Source of the DNA: Cryobacterium roopkundense
Lineage (GTDB): Bacteria > Actinomycetota > Actinomycetes > Actinomycetales > Microbacteriaceae
Assembly: GCF_014200405.1 (NCBI RefSeq)
Contig: NZ_JACHBQ010000001.1
Span: 682,001 to 746,000 of the forward strand
Direction: 5' to 3'
Length of the DNA: 64,000 bases
Shown here: positions 33,644 through 42,512 of the stretch, piece after piece
Layout: each line of letters starts with the position of its first letter
How positions within the stretch are numbered: the first letter of the stretch is position 1
Notes under the pieces: generated by a model
What the model was told of the DNA's origin: nothing
Database searches by the model: none
What the model saw: the letters and a program-made list of their open reading frames with translations, nothing else
Made by a program: the position numbers and the translations under genes

Positions 33644-35071
33644 ATGACCACCTCAACGGACCTCCTCGTCGAGAGTACGGCGGCACTCGCCGACACGTAC
33701 TCTCACTCCCTGGGGGGTGGAGTCTGTTCGGAGGAGGAACCCAACGCAGGGTTGGACATGCAGCGGATGACTAACGCAGGCCTCATGGCCGTCGCGGCGG
33801 CGAACTTCACTGTTGTGCGACAGGCGCAGGCACTTCTAGTTCAGGCCGCGGGCGAACTCAATGACAGGTTCGAACACGACACCGGCATCGCCGCTCAAAC
33901 GGGTAACCGAAACGCCGCCGCCGCCCTGACCGATATCGGTCACATCTCGATGGCGGAGGCCGGGCGGTTGGTGAGGGTGGGGAAGGCGACGAAGCCCCGG
34001 ATGAGCCTGATCGGTGAGCACCTGCCACCGGAGTATTCGGAGGTCGCGAACGCCGTCAATGCCGGGGCGCTCACCGCGGATTCGGCGCTGTACATCACCG
34101 CGAACCTCGAGCAGGCCGCCCCACGGGCCACGACCGAAGACCTCGACGCGGCGGAGAAAGAGCTGGTGGAGTTCGCGGTAACCAACCCGGTCGACTCGGT
34201 GCGGAAGCTCTCCATTCGCTACCGAGACGCCCTCGACGTGGACGGGGTGGAACCCCGTGAAGAGGTACTCGTGTCGCGGCGAGGGTTGAAGCGGATGGTG
34301 CTGCCCAACGGCATGAAACGCTACATTCTCGACGCCGACCCGGTGTCAGCGGCGTACCTGGACACCGCGATCGACGGGATGACCAGCGCGGAACTGCGCA
34401 AACCCCGCTTCGAAGCCATGGACGACCCGGACGGGTGCGGCGACAACCACGAGATCATCGGCGACGGGCGCACGATGCCGCAACTGAACTTCGATGCCTT
34501 CATCGACATCGTGCGCCACGCCCTCTCCTGCAAAGAGGGACTCGGGGCGCTCGATCACACCACGATCATCGTACGGATGAGTCTCGAATCCCTGCAATCA
34601 GGGCTCGGTGAAGCCCAACTCGACGGGATCGAACAACCGATCTCCGCCGGAACGGCCCGAAAGATGGCGGCGGAGGCGAGTTTGATCCCGATGATCCTCG
34701 GCGGCAAGAGCGAGGTTCTCGACTTCGGCCTCCGAAAACGGCTCTTTACGACGGCGCAGAAGCTCGCGGCCATCGAGAGGGACGGCGGGTGCGCCACGGC
34801 TGGCTGTAACAGGCCGCCGAGCTATGCGGAGGGGCATCACATTCGTTGGTACAAAGCGCATGACGGGCCCACGAACCAAGCCAACTGCGTGATGCTCTGT
34901 AGTGCGTGCCATCATCGGATCCACCGCGAAGGCTGGGACGTGGTGGTCAGAGACAACGTGGTGTACTTCATCCCTCCCGCAGCGGTCGATTCCAGGAGAA
35001 CTCCGCGACGAGGCGGGCGACCGCTGGTCCCGACACCGAAAGGCCACGACGGCCCCCACTACAAGCGGTGA
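33644..35071 (+). CDS. DUF222 and HNH endonuclease domain protein
   Basis: A 475-residue protein with an N-terminal DUF222 region (residues 40-330, helical) and a C-terminal HNH nuclease from about 375 with CATAGCNRPPSYAEGHHIRWYKAHDGPT and LCSACHHRIHREGW, the HNH core with zinc-binding cysteine pairs. The GHH catalytic pair is intact. Such DUF222-HNH proteins (13E12-like) are multicopy in actinobacteria and are of uncertain role, probably mobile or regulatory. The ATG follows AAAATTAGGCC, with no clear ribosome binding site. Confidence 0.85.
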   Translation: MTTSTDLLVESTAALADTYSHSLGGGVCSEEEPNAGLDMQRMTNAGLMAVAAANFTVVRQAQALLVQAAGELNDRFEHDTGIAAQTGNRNAAAALTDIGHISMAEAGRLVRVGKATKPRMSLIGEHLPPEYSEVANAVNAGALTADSALYITANLEQAAPRATTEDLDAAEKELVEFAVTNPVDSVRKLSIRYRDALDVDGVEPREEVLVSRRGLKRMVLPNGMKRYILDADPVSAAYLDTAIDGMTSAELRKPRFEAMDDPDGCGDNHEIIGDGRTMPQLNFDAFIDIVRHALSCKEGLGALDHTTIIVRMSLESLQSGLGEAQLDGIEQPISAGTARKMAAEASLIPMILGGKSEVLDFGLRKRLFTTAQKLAAIERDGGCATAGCNRPPSYAEGHHIRWYKAHDGPTNQANCVMLCSACHHRIHREGWDVVVRDNVVYFIPPAAVDSRRTPRRGGRPLVPTPKGHDGPHYKR

Positions 35072-35117
35072 GGGCCGCTCGGCGGCGACCGAATAGGCCG
35101 GTCGTCGCCGGGCGTCC

Positions 35118-35786
35118 CTACTCCCGTGACTCGTGACGAACGGGTTTAAGGCGAGTCGGGGCATCCGTGGCGGAGGGGAAGTCGCAGGTGAACGCACCCT
35201 CATAGCCAAAGAGAAAGCCAAAGAACCGGTTGTGCACCTGCATGCTGATGCGGAAGCATCCCGCCTCATCGTCGAAGCTTTCATGCAGGTCGGCCCGGCC
35301 GCTGAACAACATCGGGAAGCGGAAAGCCACCGGGCCTTCGTAGAACCGCTGCGCGCCAGAACGGAGGTGCAGGCTGCCGTCTGGCTGCACAGCGAGGTCG
35401 AGGTCGACAGCGAGATGCTGGTGCGTGCCGAGGTAATCAACTATCCGCCCGCCGGCAAAAACCATTGTCGCGTCGAAGCGACTCTGCCGGGATCCGATCT
35501 GATATTCCCGCACGAATGTCACCGTCTCGCGTCCCATCGGGTCACGGTACGGGTAGTTCGACACCGTGAAGGGAATGTCCTCGCCGTGATCAGGGATCAG
35601 GATGTTGCGGAACTTTCCGATGTGCAGAAAGGGAACCGTCCACCAGGGGCCGCGACTGATGCGCGACATCATGCCGGTGCCGACGCAGGCGTAGCCTTCG
35701 TCGATGCCCACGCCGAAACGGCGCTGCAGCTGGGGGTGCAGGCGCGCAAAGTCGTCTCCCAGAGCGCGTTCAAAGACCGAGGTCAC
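35118..35786 (-). CDS. DUF4166 domain protein
   Basis: A 222-residue protein. FERALGDDFARLHPQLQRRFG at the N-terminus and a C-terminal FFGFLFGYEGAFTCDF are typical of DUF4166, a family without known biochemistry. Its start overlaps the stop of the SRPBCC-fold gene (35783-35786, ATGA), so both are coupled. A role in lipid or membrane chemistry is only a guess from the partner fold. Confidence 0.72.
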   Translation of the reverse strand: MTSVFERALGDDFARLHPQLQRRFGVGIDEGYACVGTGMMSRISRGPWWTVPFLHIGKFRNILIPDHGEDIPFTVSNYPYRDPMGRETVTFVREYQIGSRQSRFDATMVFAGGRIVDYLGTHQHLAVDLDLAVQPDGSLHLRSGAQRFYEGPVAFRFPMLFSGRADLHESFDDEAGCFRISMQVHNRFFGFLFGYEGAFTCDFPSATDAPTRLKPVRHESRE

Positions 35787-36406
35787 GGTGTCTCCAAAGT
35801 GTCTAGTGTGGCCGGGGCGTCATCCATTGCGCGTCCGCGCAGAGGCGTACGACTGCACCGCGTCGCCGTCGGTCGGTCGTTCCTCCAGAACATCAGAACG
35901 GATGCGGCCGGCCACTTCTCTGGTTCGACTCCCGTTTCCGCCCAGATGCGCAACCGGTCGAAGCTCCACGCCGTCATCCATCCGACGAGCGGACGCACCA
36001 TCCGATCGAGAAGGCGGCCCCAGGCGGGGTGATAGTCGTAGCCGGTGGTGAACCGCATGCCCGTTGGAGTCCGCGCGTAGCGCCAGTATCCCCGCCCGTC
36101 GCCGAGAGGCGAGACCGGATCGGTAGTGGTGAATTTGAGCGCTGACGTTCGAGCGCCGTCGTCGCGGTGGCGTTCACCGAGAGAGGTGCCGGTTCCGCGG
36201 ATGGTGTGGAAGGGCAGGCGCGTCTCGTAGGCAAAGCGGTAGCCGCCGCCGGGCAGGTCATGGAGGCGTGCAATTCGAGAGAAGCGCAGATCCCAGCGAG
36301 CGTGTTGCGCGGGGTTTTGGGTGAGTTCCCAGACGCGGTCCATCGGCGCATCGATGAGAATCTCGACATAGATCGCGGGAGTGGACACAACCCAAGCATG
36401 TCGCAT
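35783..36406 (-). CDS. SRPBCC-fold protein
   Basis: About 207 residues. YVEILIDAPMDRVWELTQNPAQHARWDLRFSRI near residue 14 marks the START/polyketide-cyclase-like SRPBCC fold, which binds hydrophobic ligands. The start is uncertain: ATG 36406 is used, GTG 36388 is as good, and neither has a strong ribosome binding site; the open frame extends further upstream as a shadow. It overlaps the DUF4166 start by 4 bases. The ligand is unknown. Confidence 0.72.
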   Translation of the reverse strand: MRHAWVVSTPAIYVEILIDAPMDRVWELTQNPAQHARWDLRFSRIARLHDLPGGGYRFAYETRLPFHTIRGTGTSLGERHRDDGARTSALKFTTTDPVSPLGDGRGYWRYARTPTGMRFTTGYDYHPAWGRLLDRMVRPLVGWMTAWSFDRLRIWAETGVEPEKWPAASVLMFWRNDRPTATRCSRTPLRGRAMDDAPATLDTLETP

Positions 36407-36516
36407 CCGCTGTCGAGGCCGAACGAGGAAAACTCGACGACGTGAAAACGACGGTGGGCTCCGGAGCTGAGTCCGAAACCACACCGCCGCAGTTGGAGCG
36501 TGGGAAAACGGGGGAG

Positions 36517-36957
36517 CTACACCTCGAGCTGGGCGTCGAGGGTGATCTCCACGCCGGTGAGAGCCTTGCTCAGCGGGCAGCCGCCCTTGGCTTCGGTCGC
36601 GGCGGCGAGGAAGGCGTCGCTGTCGAGGTCGGTCACTTCGCCGCGCACGGTGAGAAGGATACCGGTGAGCTGGAACCCTCCGGCGGGGTCAGCGCCGATC
36701 GTGACGTCGGCTTTTACATCGAGGGCCTCGACGGTTCCGCCTGCGGCGGTCAGTACGGCGGAGAGCTGCATGGCGTAGCAGGCAGAGTGTGCGGCGGCGA
36801 GGAGTTCCTCGGGGCTCGTGAAACCGTTCGCGGTGTCGGACGTGCGCTTCGGAAAGGATACGTCGTACGTTCCGATCTGCGAGCTGGTCAGCTCGACCTG
36901 GCCCTCTCCGGTCTCAAGGCTGCCGTTCCATGCGGTGCGTGCGGTACGAGTGGGCAT
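36517..36957 (-). CDS. OsmC/Ohr-family peroxiredoxin
   Basis: A 146-residue organic-hydroperoxide reductase of the OsmC type. The two catalytic cysteines lie in AAAHSACYAMQLS near residue 59 and EAKGGCPLSKALTGVEI near 128, and the Arg that activates the peroxidatic cysteine is in SFPKRTSD near 42. The start ATG 36957 follows AGGAAACACAACT. It is directly downstream of a MarR/OhrR-like gene in the same direction, as in ohrR-ohr pairs, so it is likely induced by organic peroxides. Confidence 0.88.
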   Translation of the reverse strand: MPTRTARTAWNGSLETGEGQVELTSSQIGTYDVSFPKRTSDTANGFTSPEELLAAAHSACYAMQLSAVLTAAGGTVEALDVKADVTIGADPAGGFQLTGILLTVRGEVTDLDSDAFLAAATEAKGGCPLSKALTGVEITLDAQLEV

Positions 36958-37018
36958 AGTTGTGTTTCCTATCTGTGGTGTGAGCCGGGAAGTCCGGCCT
37001 CTGGAGAAAGAGTGAGGG

Positions 37019-37465
37019 TTATTTGGAGGCGCGCACATGCTCAGCTAGCAGAGTGATCTGCTCGCGCAAGGACTGCAGGTCGTCGAGCTCGACACCAGTG
37101 GCGGCGCAGACCACATCGTTGATGTTTGTCGCATAGTGGCGAAGGGCGCTTCCGCTCTCGGTGAGGGACACCCGCACCCGGCGCTCGTCCTGGGTCAGGC
37201 GGTTCCGGCTGACCAGACCAGCCGTCTCCATGCGGCGAAGCAGTGGGGAGAGAGTGCCAGAGTCGAGATTGAGGCGGTCTCCGAGCCCGGTCACGCTGAC
37301 GGGCCCTGATTCCCAGAGCACGAGGAGCACGAGGTATTGCGGATAGGTGAGCCCGAGCGGATCGAGCAGGTCGCGATAGCGCGCCGTGATAGCACGCGAG
37401 GCGCTGTACAGCGCGAAGCAGATCTGCTCATCGAGCACGGGGATGCGGGGGGCTGCGATGGTCAC
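37019..37465 (-). CDS. ohrR: MarR-family regulator, OhrR-like
   Basis: A 148-residue winged-helix MarR protein. DEQICFALYSASRAITARYRDLLDPLGLTYPQYLVLLVL is the OhrR signature, with the peroxide-sensing cysteine near residue 16, and the wing is RLNLDSGTLSPLLRRMETAGLVSRNRLTQDERRVRVSLT. It would repress itself and the OsmC gene 61 bases downstream until oxidised by organic hydroperoxides. The upstream gap (37466-37508) is AT-rich and contains partial inverted repeats that could be the operator. Confidence 0.86.
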   Translation of the reverse strand: MTIAAPRIPVLDEQICFALYSASRAITARYRDLLDPLGLTYPQYLVLLVLWESGPVSVTGLGDRLNLDSGTLSPLLRRMETAGLVSRNRLTQDERRVRVSLTESGSALRHYATNINDVVCAATGVELDDLQSLREQITLLAEHVRASK

Positions 37466-37508
37466 AAAATGAGCATAACACGGTTGTGCACGATTAGGTT
37501 GAGCGCAA

Positions 37509-39410
37509 CTAGAGTGATCTGGGGTTGCTCGCGAACCACCACGTGGAATCAGGTTCGATGTTCACCCAGTCGCGCACGAAGTCATCGAGGGGGAGCGGTC
37601 GCGCGTACAGGTACCCCTGAGCGAGAAAGCATCCGCGCGCGATCAGCCAATCGGCCTGCTCGCGCGTCTCAACCCCCTCGGCGATGATGCCGAGCGACAT
37701 GGCCGTACCGAGCCGGATGGCGAGGTCGGCGATCGGGGCGTCGGCAGTGGCAGAACCGATGGTGCCGATGAATGCGCGATCGATCTTCATGATGTCGAGG
37801 CGCATTCTGGTGAGCCGTTCCAGACTGGAGAAGCCGGTGCCGAAGTCATCCATCGAGATCACGACGCCTGCGGCACGCAACTTCTCGGTGTTCACCATTA
37901 CATTGTCCGACGCCGTGCCGAAGTCGGTCTCGGTGGCCTCGATGCCCAGGTTCGCCACGGAAAGTCCGGCCGCCTGACAGAGGGCGACGGCCCGGTCGGC
38001 ATAGTCCGGGGTCATCAGCTCTCGGGCGGAAGCATTGACGGCCACTCCGACCGGCTCGTATCCCGGCGGTTGTGCGGCGTTCCAGTGTGCTGCCGCACTC
38101 ACGGCTTGTTCGAGCACCCAGTGGCCCAACGCGTGGATCGATCCGCTGGCCTCGCAGAGCGGGATAAATTCTACCGGCGAGATCGGGCCGCGGGTGGGAT
38201 GGTTCCAGCGCACGAGGGCTTCCGCGCCGACCGCGCGACCTGAACGCATGTCAACGCACGGCTGGTACAGGATGTGGAACTCCCCATTCATGATGCCCTG
38301 GCGCACGGCGGAGATGGATGCGTAGTAGCCATCGTGGATGCTCATGCCCCCAAAGCCCACGCGCTTGGCGTCGTAGAGGGCGACTCCGGCTCGGCCGAAT
38401 AGTTCTGACGCAGACTCGTCAGCGTCGTGGGTGGCGATCCCCGTCGAGAAACCCATCACGGCCGATCGTAGGCCCGCTAGCAAGGTCTGCGCCTGACTGG
38501 AGGATCGCCCGGGAAGGAGAAAGGCGAACGCGTCCCCCTCGATCCGACCGAGAACCGCCGAGGTCGGCAGGCGCTTGCGTAGTTGCGCCGTGAATTCTAC
38601 GAGGGCCTGATCACCGGCTTCGTGGCCATGCCGCTCGTTGACAAGGGCGAATCCATCGAGGTCGATGCGACACAGGGTGATGGGAATTCCGGGATGCGTG
38701 TCGCGCAGCAGCACGCTCGTGGCGCGCTCGAAGCCGGCAAAATTCAGCACGCCTGTCAGCCAATCCGTGTCGGCGGTGATGGCGCTGCGGGCGAACCACG
38801 TAAGTCCCGCACCGGTTCCGAGAGCGAGCAGGGCGCTCATGGCGACATTGTCCAATTTCGCTCCCGGCTGGAGCGCCAGCGAGAGAACAGCGGCGGGAAT
38901 CAGAACCGCCGGATACCACAGGGCAATCCGCGAGGGAATGATCGCGAATGCAAGCAGCACCACAGCGGACACCGTAGCGGCGAAGGTGTGTGTGATTGCG
39001 TCCCCGCTGGTGGCCCAGACGCAGATCAGCGTTCCGGCACCGAACCAGCACAGTACGAGGTGGCGCACGGGAACGGTCACCTGGCGGCGCCAGACCAACA
39101 CCCCGGCCCCGCTGCAAATCAAGGCAAGGGCGAGGGATCCGAGAGTCACATCTGCGGGGTGGTGTTCAAAGTTCAGTGCGTAGACGAGGAGGGGAATTCC
39201 GAAGGCGAGCATGGCGGAGCCGAGCAGAATTCCCACGCTCGAAGCGGAGTTGAACATTCCCGGCCGAAAGCTGAAGTCCCGACCGCGTCCCGGGCGACGG
39301 GAATGCGTCGGCGTGCGGGAGACATCGTCGGGCTGTGGCGTCCCTGTGCTCACTGAGGGCACCTGGCGCCCTCCGGGCGAGCCATCGTCAACGGGGGAGC
39401 TCGCGGGCAT
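37509..39410 (-). CDS. Membrane-bound c-di-GMP enzyme: degenerate GGDEF, intact EAL
   Basis: A 633-residue protein. An N-terminal membrane part (about five or six helices, residues 50-200) is followed by a GGDEF domain from about 225 and an EAL domain from about 380. In the GGDEF domain the active site reads GRIEGDAFAF (EGDAF instead of GGDEF), so cyclase activity is doubtful. The EAL domain has GAEALVRWNHPTRG, the EAL start, plus SMDDFGTGFSSLERL and EGVETREQ, so c-di-GMP phosphodiesterase activity is likely. Start ATG 39410 is provisional. Confidence 0.85.
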   Translation of the reverse strand: MPASSPVDDGSPGGRQVPSVSTGTPQPDDVSRTPTHSRRPGRGRDFSFRPGMFNSASSVGILLGSAMLAFGIPLLVYALNFEHHPADVTLGSLALALICSGAGVLVWRRQVTVPVRHLVLCWFGAGTLICVWATSGDAITHTFAATVSAVVLLAFAIIPSRIALWYPAVLIPAAVLSLALQPGAKLDNVAMSALLALGTGAGLTWFARSAITADTDWLTGVLNFAGFERATSVLLRDTHPGIPITLCRIDLDGFALVNERHGHEAGDQALVEFTAQLRKRLPTSAVLGRIEGDAFAFLLPGRSSSQAQTLLAGLRSAVMGFSTGIATHDADESASELFGRAGVALYDAKRVGFGGMSIHDGYYASISAVRQGIMNGEFHILYQPCVDMRSGRAVGAEALVRWNHPTRGPISPVEFIPLCEASGSIHALGHWVLEQAVSAAAHWNAAQPPGYEPVGVAVNASARELMTPDYADRAVALCQAAGLSVANLGIEATETDFGTASDNVMVNTEKLRAAGVVISMDDFGTGFSSLERLTRMRLDIMKIDRAFIGTIGSATADAPIADLAIRLGTAMSLGIIAEGVETREQADWLIARGCFLAQGYLYARPLPLDDFVRDWVNIEPDSTWWFASNPRSL

Positions 39411-39539
39411 ACTCGCAGTCTATGCGTTCCTCCCCCAAACAGGGGCGGGCTCCCTGGCGTTTCCAGTGGCAGATCCAGTCCCCCTGGATGGCTCGTTATT
39501 TCACATGGCGTCGCACGAGGAACAAGCAAATGCGGCAGC

Positions 39540-39659
39540 AACAGAAACCGCTCCGACGCCCTTGTACCCTGGCTGGCCTTCCACAACACTGAACGAATCC
39601 ACACCGGAATCGGACAGACACCGCTCAGCCGAGTGTCACCAACCTCATGACTCAGTACA
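39540..39659 (+). mobile_element. Remnant of an IS481-family element (3' end)
   Basis: The frame at 39570-39650 reads WLAFHNTERIHTGIGQTPL and ends SRVSPTS-stop, closely matching the C-terminus of the intact IS481 transposase at 58692-59660 (WLNYYNTERIHTGIG). The right terminal sequence GTGTCACCAACCT...TCAGTACA matches the intact element's end. Upstream of 39540 homology fades through frameshifts and the left end is missing. Directly after the IS end is CCTAGG, a CTAG-containing target-like site. Confidence 0.85.
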
Positions 39660-39660
39660 C

Positions 39661-40326
39661 CTAGGGCCCCACACTGCACAGTTTCTGCCGCCGCATCACG
39701 ACCGAGTCTCCGAGCTCATGGACGATCTTGTCGCCTTCGCCAGCCGCGACGACCTTCCTTTGTTCGCTCAGACCGCGATCGCTCACGCTCAATTCGAAAC
39801 AATTCACCCGTTCCCTGACGGCAACGGAAGGGTCGGTCGCGCTCTTTTTCAGGCGATGCTGCGCGCAGGGAAGCTCACTCACAATGTGGCCGTTCCGGTT
39901 TCCGCGGGGCTCCTCCACGACACCAGTCAGTATTTCGAGTCCCTCAACGCATACCGGTCCGGGGATATTGCCCCGATAATCCGCTCCATCGCGGAGGCAT
40001 CGTTCGCCGCTGTGCACAACGGACGCATCCTCGTATTGGATCTAGAAACTGTGCAGGTCGACTGGCGCGGGCGCATCAACGCAAGACGAGACTCGGCGGT
40101 CCATCGACTCGTAGGCGTTCTGCTGCGTCAACCCGTGATCGGAGCGGCCGCAGCCGCGGCTGAGCTTGGAGTCTCGACCGTCAACGCTCAGGTCGCCATT
40201 GACCGACTCGTTAACGCTGATGTCCTCACTCAAATTACCGACGGACGGCGAAATCGAATCTGGCTCGCCAAAGACGTCGTTCGGGTCCTTGACGAATTTG
40301 GCGCCCGGGCGAAGAGGCGCCGATAG
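39661..40326 (+). pseudogene. 5'-truncated Fic-family protein gene
   Basis: The frame starting right at the IS481 remnant encodes PHTAQFLPPHHDRVSELMDDL, then the Fic AMPylation motif HPFPDGNGRVGRAL intact near 39808, and a C-terminal winged-helix-like part (AAAAELGVSTVNAQVAIDRL). In complete Fic proteins of this type the sequence before FxPPH is over 100 residues; here it is replaced by IS debris. The first internal ATG is 39718. The catalytic core could still be made, but no promoter is evident, so it is treated as broken. Confidence 0.8.
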
Positions 40327-40871
40327 CCGGTGTTTCGCGTCGCCGGTTGGGGACAACATGCAGAGCCGGGGGTCGGGGCGCGCCATGCCTCATGGGGAAC
40401 CCTCAGCGGGATTCCGCTGAGAACAGAATGCCTTCTCCGCCGGTGAAGGTTGTGGTGTGGAACCGATCGCTCCTTGCCACTTCGCAGAACCCCCATTTAC
40501 GGTGAAGGTCGATGGAGGCCAGGTTGAGTGCGTTGACGACGAACCAAGCATTCCTGGCGCGCTTCCAGATCCAATCGAGACGCGCAGAAGTAAGCGCGTC
40601 CCCGATTCCCTGCCGTCGAAATTCAGAAGTGACCGTCACTCCGCCTAGATAGTGTCCGGCGGCAGCGGATCCGTCGCTGTGATCCCAGAAGTGAGTTTTC
40701 GCCCAGCCCACGACTGTGTCGTCCATCATGGCGAGGACGACATACCGCTGAAGATCAGCAATGGCGACTTCCAAAGACGACGTGGACGCCCTACGTGTCA
40801 GGGTTGGGTGAGGCCAGTACCTCAGAGCAAGTCCGCCGTTTGACGTAGGGCGAGAATCAGGAATCATCACC

Positions 40872-41306
40872 ATGTCCAGTCCGTCTTTGAGCGCAGTGCG
40901 CGACGATAGTCATATGAGTAGTCCCGGACCCCGAGCTGGTGGTCCGACCTCGAGAAGGTCGTTCACCCCAGCGCAGAAGCTTGCGTACCTCGCCGCGTAT
41001 GACACGGCCATCAAGAACAACGAGGGCGGCACTTATCTGCGCACCGAAGGGCTCTACTCCTCGCAGATCACCGAATGGCGAAAACTGCGCGACGCGGGCG
41101 TCCTCGCAGGCAAGAAGCCCGGTGAAAAGATTGGCCGGTTAACTCCGGAGCAGGCTGAAATCGCCCGGCTGCGCCGCCAGTTGAGCAAGACCGAGCAGCG
41201 GTTGGAAACGACGGGGGTGGCGTTGGAGATCATGTCAAAAATGCACGAGCTACTCGAAAGTCTTTCGAAGAGCTCGCGGGACGAAACACCGTGCGCGTTG
41301 CCGTAA
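40872..41306 (+). CDS. IS3-family OrfA (transposase helix-turn-helix subunit)
   Basis: A 144-residue DNA-binding subunit. RSFTPAQKLAYLAAYDTAIKNNEG and LYSSQITEWRKLRDAG form the helix-turn-helix, and the C-terminal PEQAEIARLRRQLSKTEQRLETTG is the leucine-zipper-like coil. The stop TAA overlaps an in-frame ATG of orfB (TAATG at 41304-41308). I did not see the usual A6G slippery heptamer, so OrfAB fusion may use another site or reinitiation. Confidence 0.9.
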   Translation: MSSPSLSAVRDDSHMSSPGPRAGGPTSRRSFTPAQKLAYLAAYDTAIKNNEGGTYLRTEGLYSSQITEWRKLRDAGVLAGKKPGEKIGRLTPEQAEIARLRRQLSKTEQRLETTGVALEIMSKMHELLESLSKSSRDETPCALP

Positions 41307-42313
41307 TGACCGCGTACCGCGAACTGGCCAGTCGAGGGATCTCGACTCGCGTCGCGGCCGACCTGGTCGGGATCCCTCGAGCGACAGCCACAAGGAAACG
41401 ACGCATTCCCGTGGCCCGGCCGGCGCTGATTCCGGCGAACAAGATCGGCGATGAAGGCCGCCGCGAGATCCTTGACGTCGTCAATTCACAGCCGTTCGTT
41501 GACCTGCCACCGATCCAGATCTACGCCCAACTGCTCGACGCGGACACGTACTTGTGCTCCATATCAACGATGTATCGGGTGTTGAACGAGAATCAGCAGG
41601 TCAAGGACCGCCGCCGCCAGGCGCGCCATCCTGCCCGGGCGATCCCGGAACTGACGGCGACGGGACCCGGCCAGGTACTCAGCTGGGATATTACGAAACT
41701 CGCCGGCCCGATCAAGGGCAAGTACTTCGATGCTTACGTGATGATCGATATTTACTCCCGCTACATCGTCGGCGCCTATGTTCACGCGTCGGAATCCGGC
41801 GAGCTGGCGGTGGAGATGATGAAGGAGATCTTCGGCATTCACGGCGTCCCTCAGGTCGTTCACGCCGACCGCGGCACGTCGATGACGTCCAAGACCGTCG
41901 CGGCGCTGTTGTCTGACTTGGAGGTCACCAAATCGCACTCGAGGCCTCGGGTGAGTAACGATAATCCCTACAGCGAGGCCTGGTTCAAGACCCTGAAGTT
42001 CGCTCCGACGTTCCCCGAACGCTTCGGCTCCCTTGCCGACGCGAAGACGTTCATGGCCTCGTTCGTCGACGGCTACAACCACGAGCATCGCCATTCCGGG
42101 ATCGGCCTCAACACGCCAGCAGACGTTCATTACGGCCTCGCCGAGGCGAAGGCCATCGAACGGGCAGCGACGCTGGACGCGGCACGCGCACGCTTCCCAG
42201 AGCGATTCAGCACCAACAAGGCGCCGCAGATCCTGTCCATTCCCAAGACGGCATGGATCAATAAACCAGCCCCCAAACCTATCGAGAATGAAGGGCTCGA
42301 ACTAGCCGCCTAA
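41291..42313 (+). CDS. IS3-family OrfB transposase (integrase core)
   Basis: A 340-residue DDE transposase subunit. The DDE residues are in LSWDITKLAGP (near residue 131), VVHADRGTSM (near 194) and NPYSEAWFKTLKF (near 230). Start GTG 41291 or ATG 41306; the latter is coupled to the orfA stop. C-terminal GYNHEHRHSGIGLNTPADVHYG is typical. The protein is nearly identical to the second copy (differences seen at ISTR/INTR and KIGDEGRR/KIGDTGRR). Confidence 0.92.
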   Translation: MRVAVMTAYRELASRGISTRVAADLVGIPRATATRKRRIPVARPALIPANKIGDEGRREILDVVNSQPFVDLPPIQIYAQLLDADTYLCSISTMYRVLNENQQVKDRRRQARHPARAIPELTATGPGQVLSWDITKLAGPIKGKYFDAYVMIDIYSRYIVGAYVHASESGELAVEMMKEIFGIHGVPQVVHADRGTSMTSKTVAALLSDLEVTKSHSRPRVSNDNPYSEAWFKTLKFAPTFPERFGSLADAKTFMASFVDGYNHEHRHSGIGLNTPADVHYGLAEAKAIERAATLDAARARFPERFSTNKAPQILSIPKTAWINKPAPKPIENEGLELAA

Positions 42314-42512
42314 ACTCCCACTGGCCTCATCCACCTTGACAAATTCCGACGCGCCGGGGCCTCCACTGTTGGCAACGAGTTGCTCAAGACTAGGGACGTC
42401 CAAGATGGTTGCACTGCGCACGCACACCCTACGGGCCGGGAGAGGCCGTGCCACTCGCGGAACGTAGTCAGCATATCCCCCTTACGATTTCAGTGAGATG
42501 CCCATATCTAAG

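Larger units (their letters stand above)
40790..42347 (+). mobile_element. IS3-family insertion sequence, copy 1 (1558 bp)
   Basis: Ends at CCTACGTGTCAGGG (left) and CCTTGACAAATTCC (right); the inner terminal repeats TGTCAGGG and (reverse) TGTCAAGG are related, followed by GGTGAGGCCAGT-like matches. A 5-base target duplication GACGC is at 40785-40789 and 42348-42352. Two overlapping ORFs (orfA, orfB) are intact. A second copy of identical length lies at 51626-53183 with a different duplication, so this is an active multi-copy element that hit a GNAT gene here. Confidence 0.93.
40403..42421 (-). pseudogene. GNAT acetyltransferase gene split by the first IS3 copy
   Basis: The C-terminal part (40403-40789) encodes a GNAT core with GHYLGGVTVTSEFRRQGIGDALTSARLDW and LNLASIDLHRKWGF. 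Its first 23 codons lie on the far side of the IS3 element: minus-strand frame from GTG 42421 reads RSATILDVPSLEQLVANSGG and joins in frame once the element and one copy of the 5-base target GACGC are removed. The currently open frame from 40873 replaces these by 28 IS-encoded residues. A protein could thus still be made, but its N-terminal domain is foreign. Confidence 0.82.

Noticed and set aside
40403..40873. Intact 156-residue GNAT gene
   Set aside because: The first 28 codons belong to the IS3 end; the native start is at 42421.
41270..41310. Programmed -1 frameshift site in IS3 orfA/orfB overlap
   Set aside because: No A6G-type heptamer seen; TAATG overlap makes reinitiation as likely.
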